Part shown: positions 4,722 to 5,771 of the stretch, in pieces | Layout of the letters: the number at the start of each line of letters is the position of its first letter | Numbering within the stretch: position 1 is the first letter of the stretch | Origin: Bacillota bacterium | GTDB taxonomy: Bacteria > Bacillota > Clostridia > Christensenellales > UMGS416 | Direction: 5' to 3' | Assembly (NCBI GenBank): GCA_023409755.1 | Contig: JAEYRA010000086.1 | Coordinates: 1 to 5,771 of the forward strand | DNA length: 5,771 bases | Made by a program: the position numbers and the translations under genes | Notes under the pieces: model-generated | Told to the model about the DNA's origin: nothing | Seen by the model: the letters and a program-made list of their open reading frames with translations, nothing else | Database searches by the model: none

Positions 4722-5771
4722 ATGAAACGATTTGGACTCGGAGCCCGGATGACCGCATTCTTTATGATTGCCTTGCTGGTCGCATCGACGTGCGCGGTCT
4801 TGCTGGTCACCTATCGGTTCAATGTAAACACCAAGGAGTTGTATGCGGATAAAGTGGGGGCGGCCCTGCGAGACCTGAAGGAGGAGATTGACAGCGAGAA
4901 GGCGCAATCGTTCACGAACGCGACCTATTTCTCCAAGGATGAGGACCTGCGAAGCGCCATCACCTCTGGCAATGCCGACACGCTGCAGTCCGTTGTAGCG
5001 CAGATGGGCCAGATTTCCGGCAGTGATTACTTCACCGTAACCGATGCACAGGGGTCCGTGCTGTACCGTCTGCATCAGCCCGACCAGAAGGGGGACTCCA
5101 TTGCCGACCAGGCCGCCATACAGAAGGCCATGGACGGAGAGATCTATTCCACCATCGAAGAGGGCAGCGTCGTCAGACTGTCGGTGCGCACCGCGGCGCC
5201 CATTTACGATGGCAGCGGCAAATTACTGGGGATTCTGTCCATGGGGTATCGGTTTGACCAGAACGAGGTGATCGACGGCCTGAAGGAGATCCATGGTGTG
5301 GATTTCAGCATCTTTGGTGGTGACACCCGTATCAGCACCACGGTGATGGATGGCGACCAGCGTGCGCTGGGCAGCATCCTTTCGGACCAGATTAAATCAG
5401 AGGTGCTGCAGCAAGGCAAGGATTACCAAGGCGAGACCACCATTCAAGGGATGCCCTATGCGGCAGCCTACTCCGCCCTCTACGATACGGACGGCAACAT
5501 TATTGGTGTGCTGGGTACGGGCTACAACATCAGTTCCTTTGCCGCCGCCCAGAATCGAATCCTGGCATTGGCAGCCATATTGGTGGCAGTGGTCGTGGTG
5601 TTGGTGGGCCTGGGTGCCTTCTTCTACCTTCGTATGAATGTTACCCGCCCGCTGAACCGTCTGGCGTCGAACGCCCGGAGCCTGGCCCGTGGCGACCTCG
5701 CCGGCATTGAGATGCCCAAGGAAAAGGCCGCCAAGGCAGGCAAGAAGGCTGGCAAAACCGCCGTGGTGCGC
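4722..5771 (+). CDS. Methyl-accepting chemotaxis protein with periplasmic-type Cache sensor, N-terminal part
   Basis: The frame is open from ATG 4722 (AAAGGAG at 4709-4715, 6 nt upstream) to the window edge: 350 residues. A first membrane helix (about 11-31) is followed by a large extracellular sensor (about 32-275). Its first half, FTVTDAQGSVLYRLHQPDQK (104-123) with VRTAAPIYDGSGKLLGILSM (155-174), and second half, FSIFGGDTRISTTV (195-208) with YDTDGNIIGVLGTGY (254-268), match the Cache_3-Cache_2 fusion arrangement seen in clostridial receptors, which bind small metabolites. A second helix (280-304) leads to a HAMP start, MNVTRPLNRLASNARSLARG (305-324). A Lys/Ala/Gly-rich stretch (333-345) then replaces the usual HAMP connector. 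The signalling domain lies beyond the edge, so receptor identity is inferred from the Cache-helix-HAMP order and the preceding cheW; a Cache sensor kinase is the alternative. Confidence 0.88.
   Translation, partial: MKRFGLGARMTAFFMIALLVASTCAVLLVTYRFNVNTKELYADKVGAALRDLKEEIDSEKAQSFTNATYFSKDEDLRSAITSGNADTLQSVVAQMGQISGSDYFTVTDAQGSVLYRLHQPDQKGDSIADQAAIQKAMDGEIYSTIEEGSVVRLSVRTAAPIYDGSGKLLGILSMGYRFDQNEVIDGLKEIHGVDFSIFGGDTRISTTVMDGDQRALGSILSDQIKSEVLQQGKDYQGETTIQGMPYAAAYSALYDTDGNIIGVLGTGYNISSFAAAQNRILALAAILVAVVVVLVGLGAFFYLRMNVTRPLNRLASNARSLARGDLAGIEMPKEKAAKAGKKAGKTAVVR

Overview
The window looks like chromosomal DNA of a fairly GC-rich anaerobic Firmicute (Clostridia, gut-type). The grounds are strong AGGAGG-type ribosome binding sites, compact Rho-independent terminators, a DUF2975-type membrane protein start, and typical clostridial versions of a Gfo/Idh/MocA dehydrogenase and a Cache-type chemoreceptor. 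The genus cannot be fixed from the sequence.

Layout, left to right. (1) 1-123, minus strand: the first 41 codons of a small membrane protein (probable DUF2975), with its own promoter and RBS. (2) 124-590: a gene-free stretch. AT-rich promoter DNA at both ends surrounds a GC-rich block (about 243-472) whose ends are imperfect inverted repeats; it is either a small MITE-like element or an unrecognised structured RNA. (3) 591-1670, plus: a complete Gfo/Idh/MocA NAD(P)-dependent sugar/polyol dehydrogenase, with a promoter, a possible operator at the start site and a strong terminator. (4) 1728-1953: a degenerate scrap that repeats the 3' end of the dehydrogenase gene (16 bp identical, same reading frame) followed by a second terminator. 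This looks like what is left of a deleted paralogue or a partial duplication. (5) 1954-2517, minus: a 187-residue cytosolic protein of a family I cannot name, probably starting at TTG. (6) 2671-4025, plus: a ThuA-like protein and a short-chain dehydrogenase whose stop and start codons overlap, so they are translationally coupled. (7) 4150-5771, plus: cheW and the first 350 codons of a methyl-accepting chemotaxis protein with a Cache sensor, which runs off the window.

How the genes may work together. Gfo/Idh/MocA dehydrogenases and ThuA-like proteins are known partners in oxidative sugar metabolism: the ThuA/ThuB pair of rhizobia acts on trehalose through 3-keto-trehalose. An SDR reductase fits the same redox chemistry. 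The three enzymes may therefore serve one carbohydrate pathway, now split by the inverted unknown gene and the gene scrap. The CheW/receptor pair is a separate chemotaxis unit. No substrate can be read from the sequence for either unit.

I found no tRNA, rRNA, CRISPR array, transposase or phage gene. The most unusual items are the GC-rich inverted-repeat block, the dehydrogenase 3'-end remnant, the unnamed 187-residue protein, and a Lys/Ala-rich insertion in the receptor's HAMP region.
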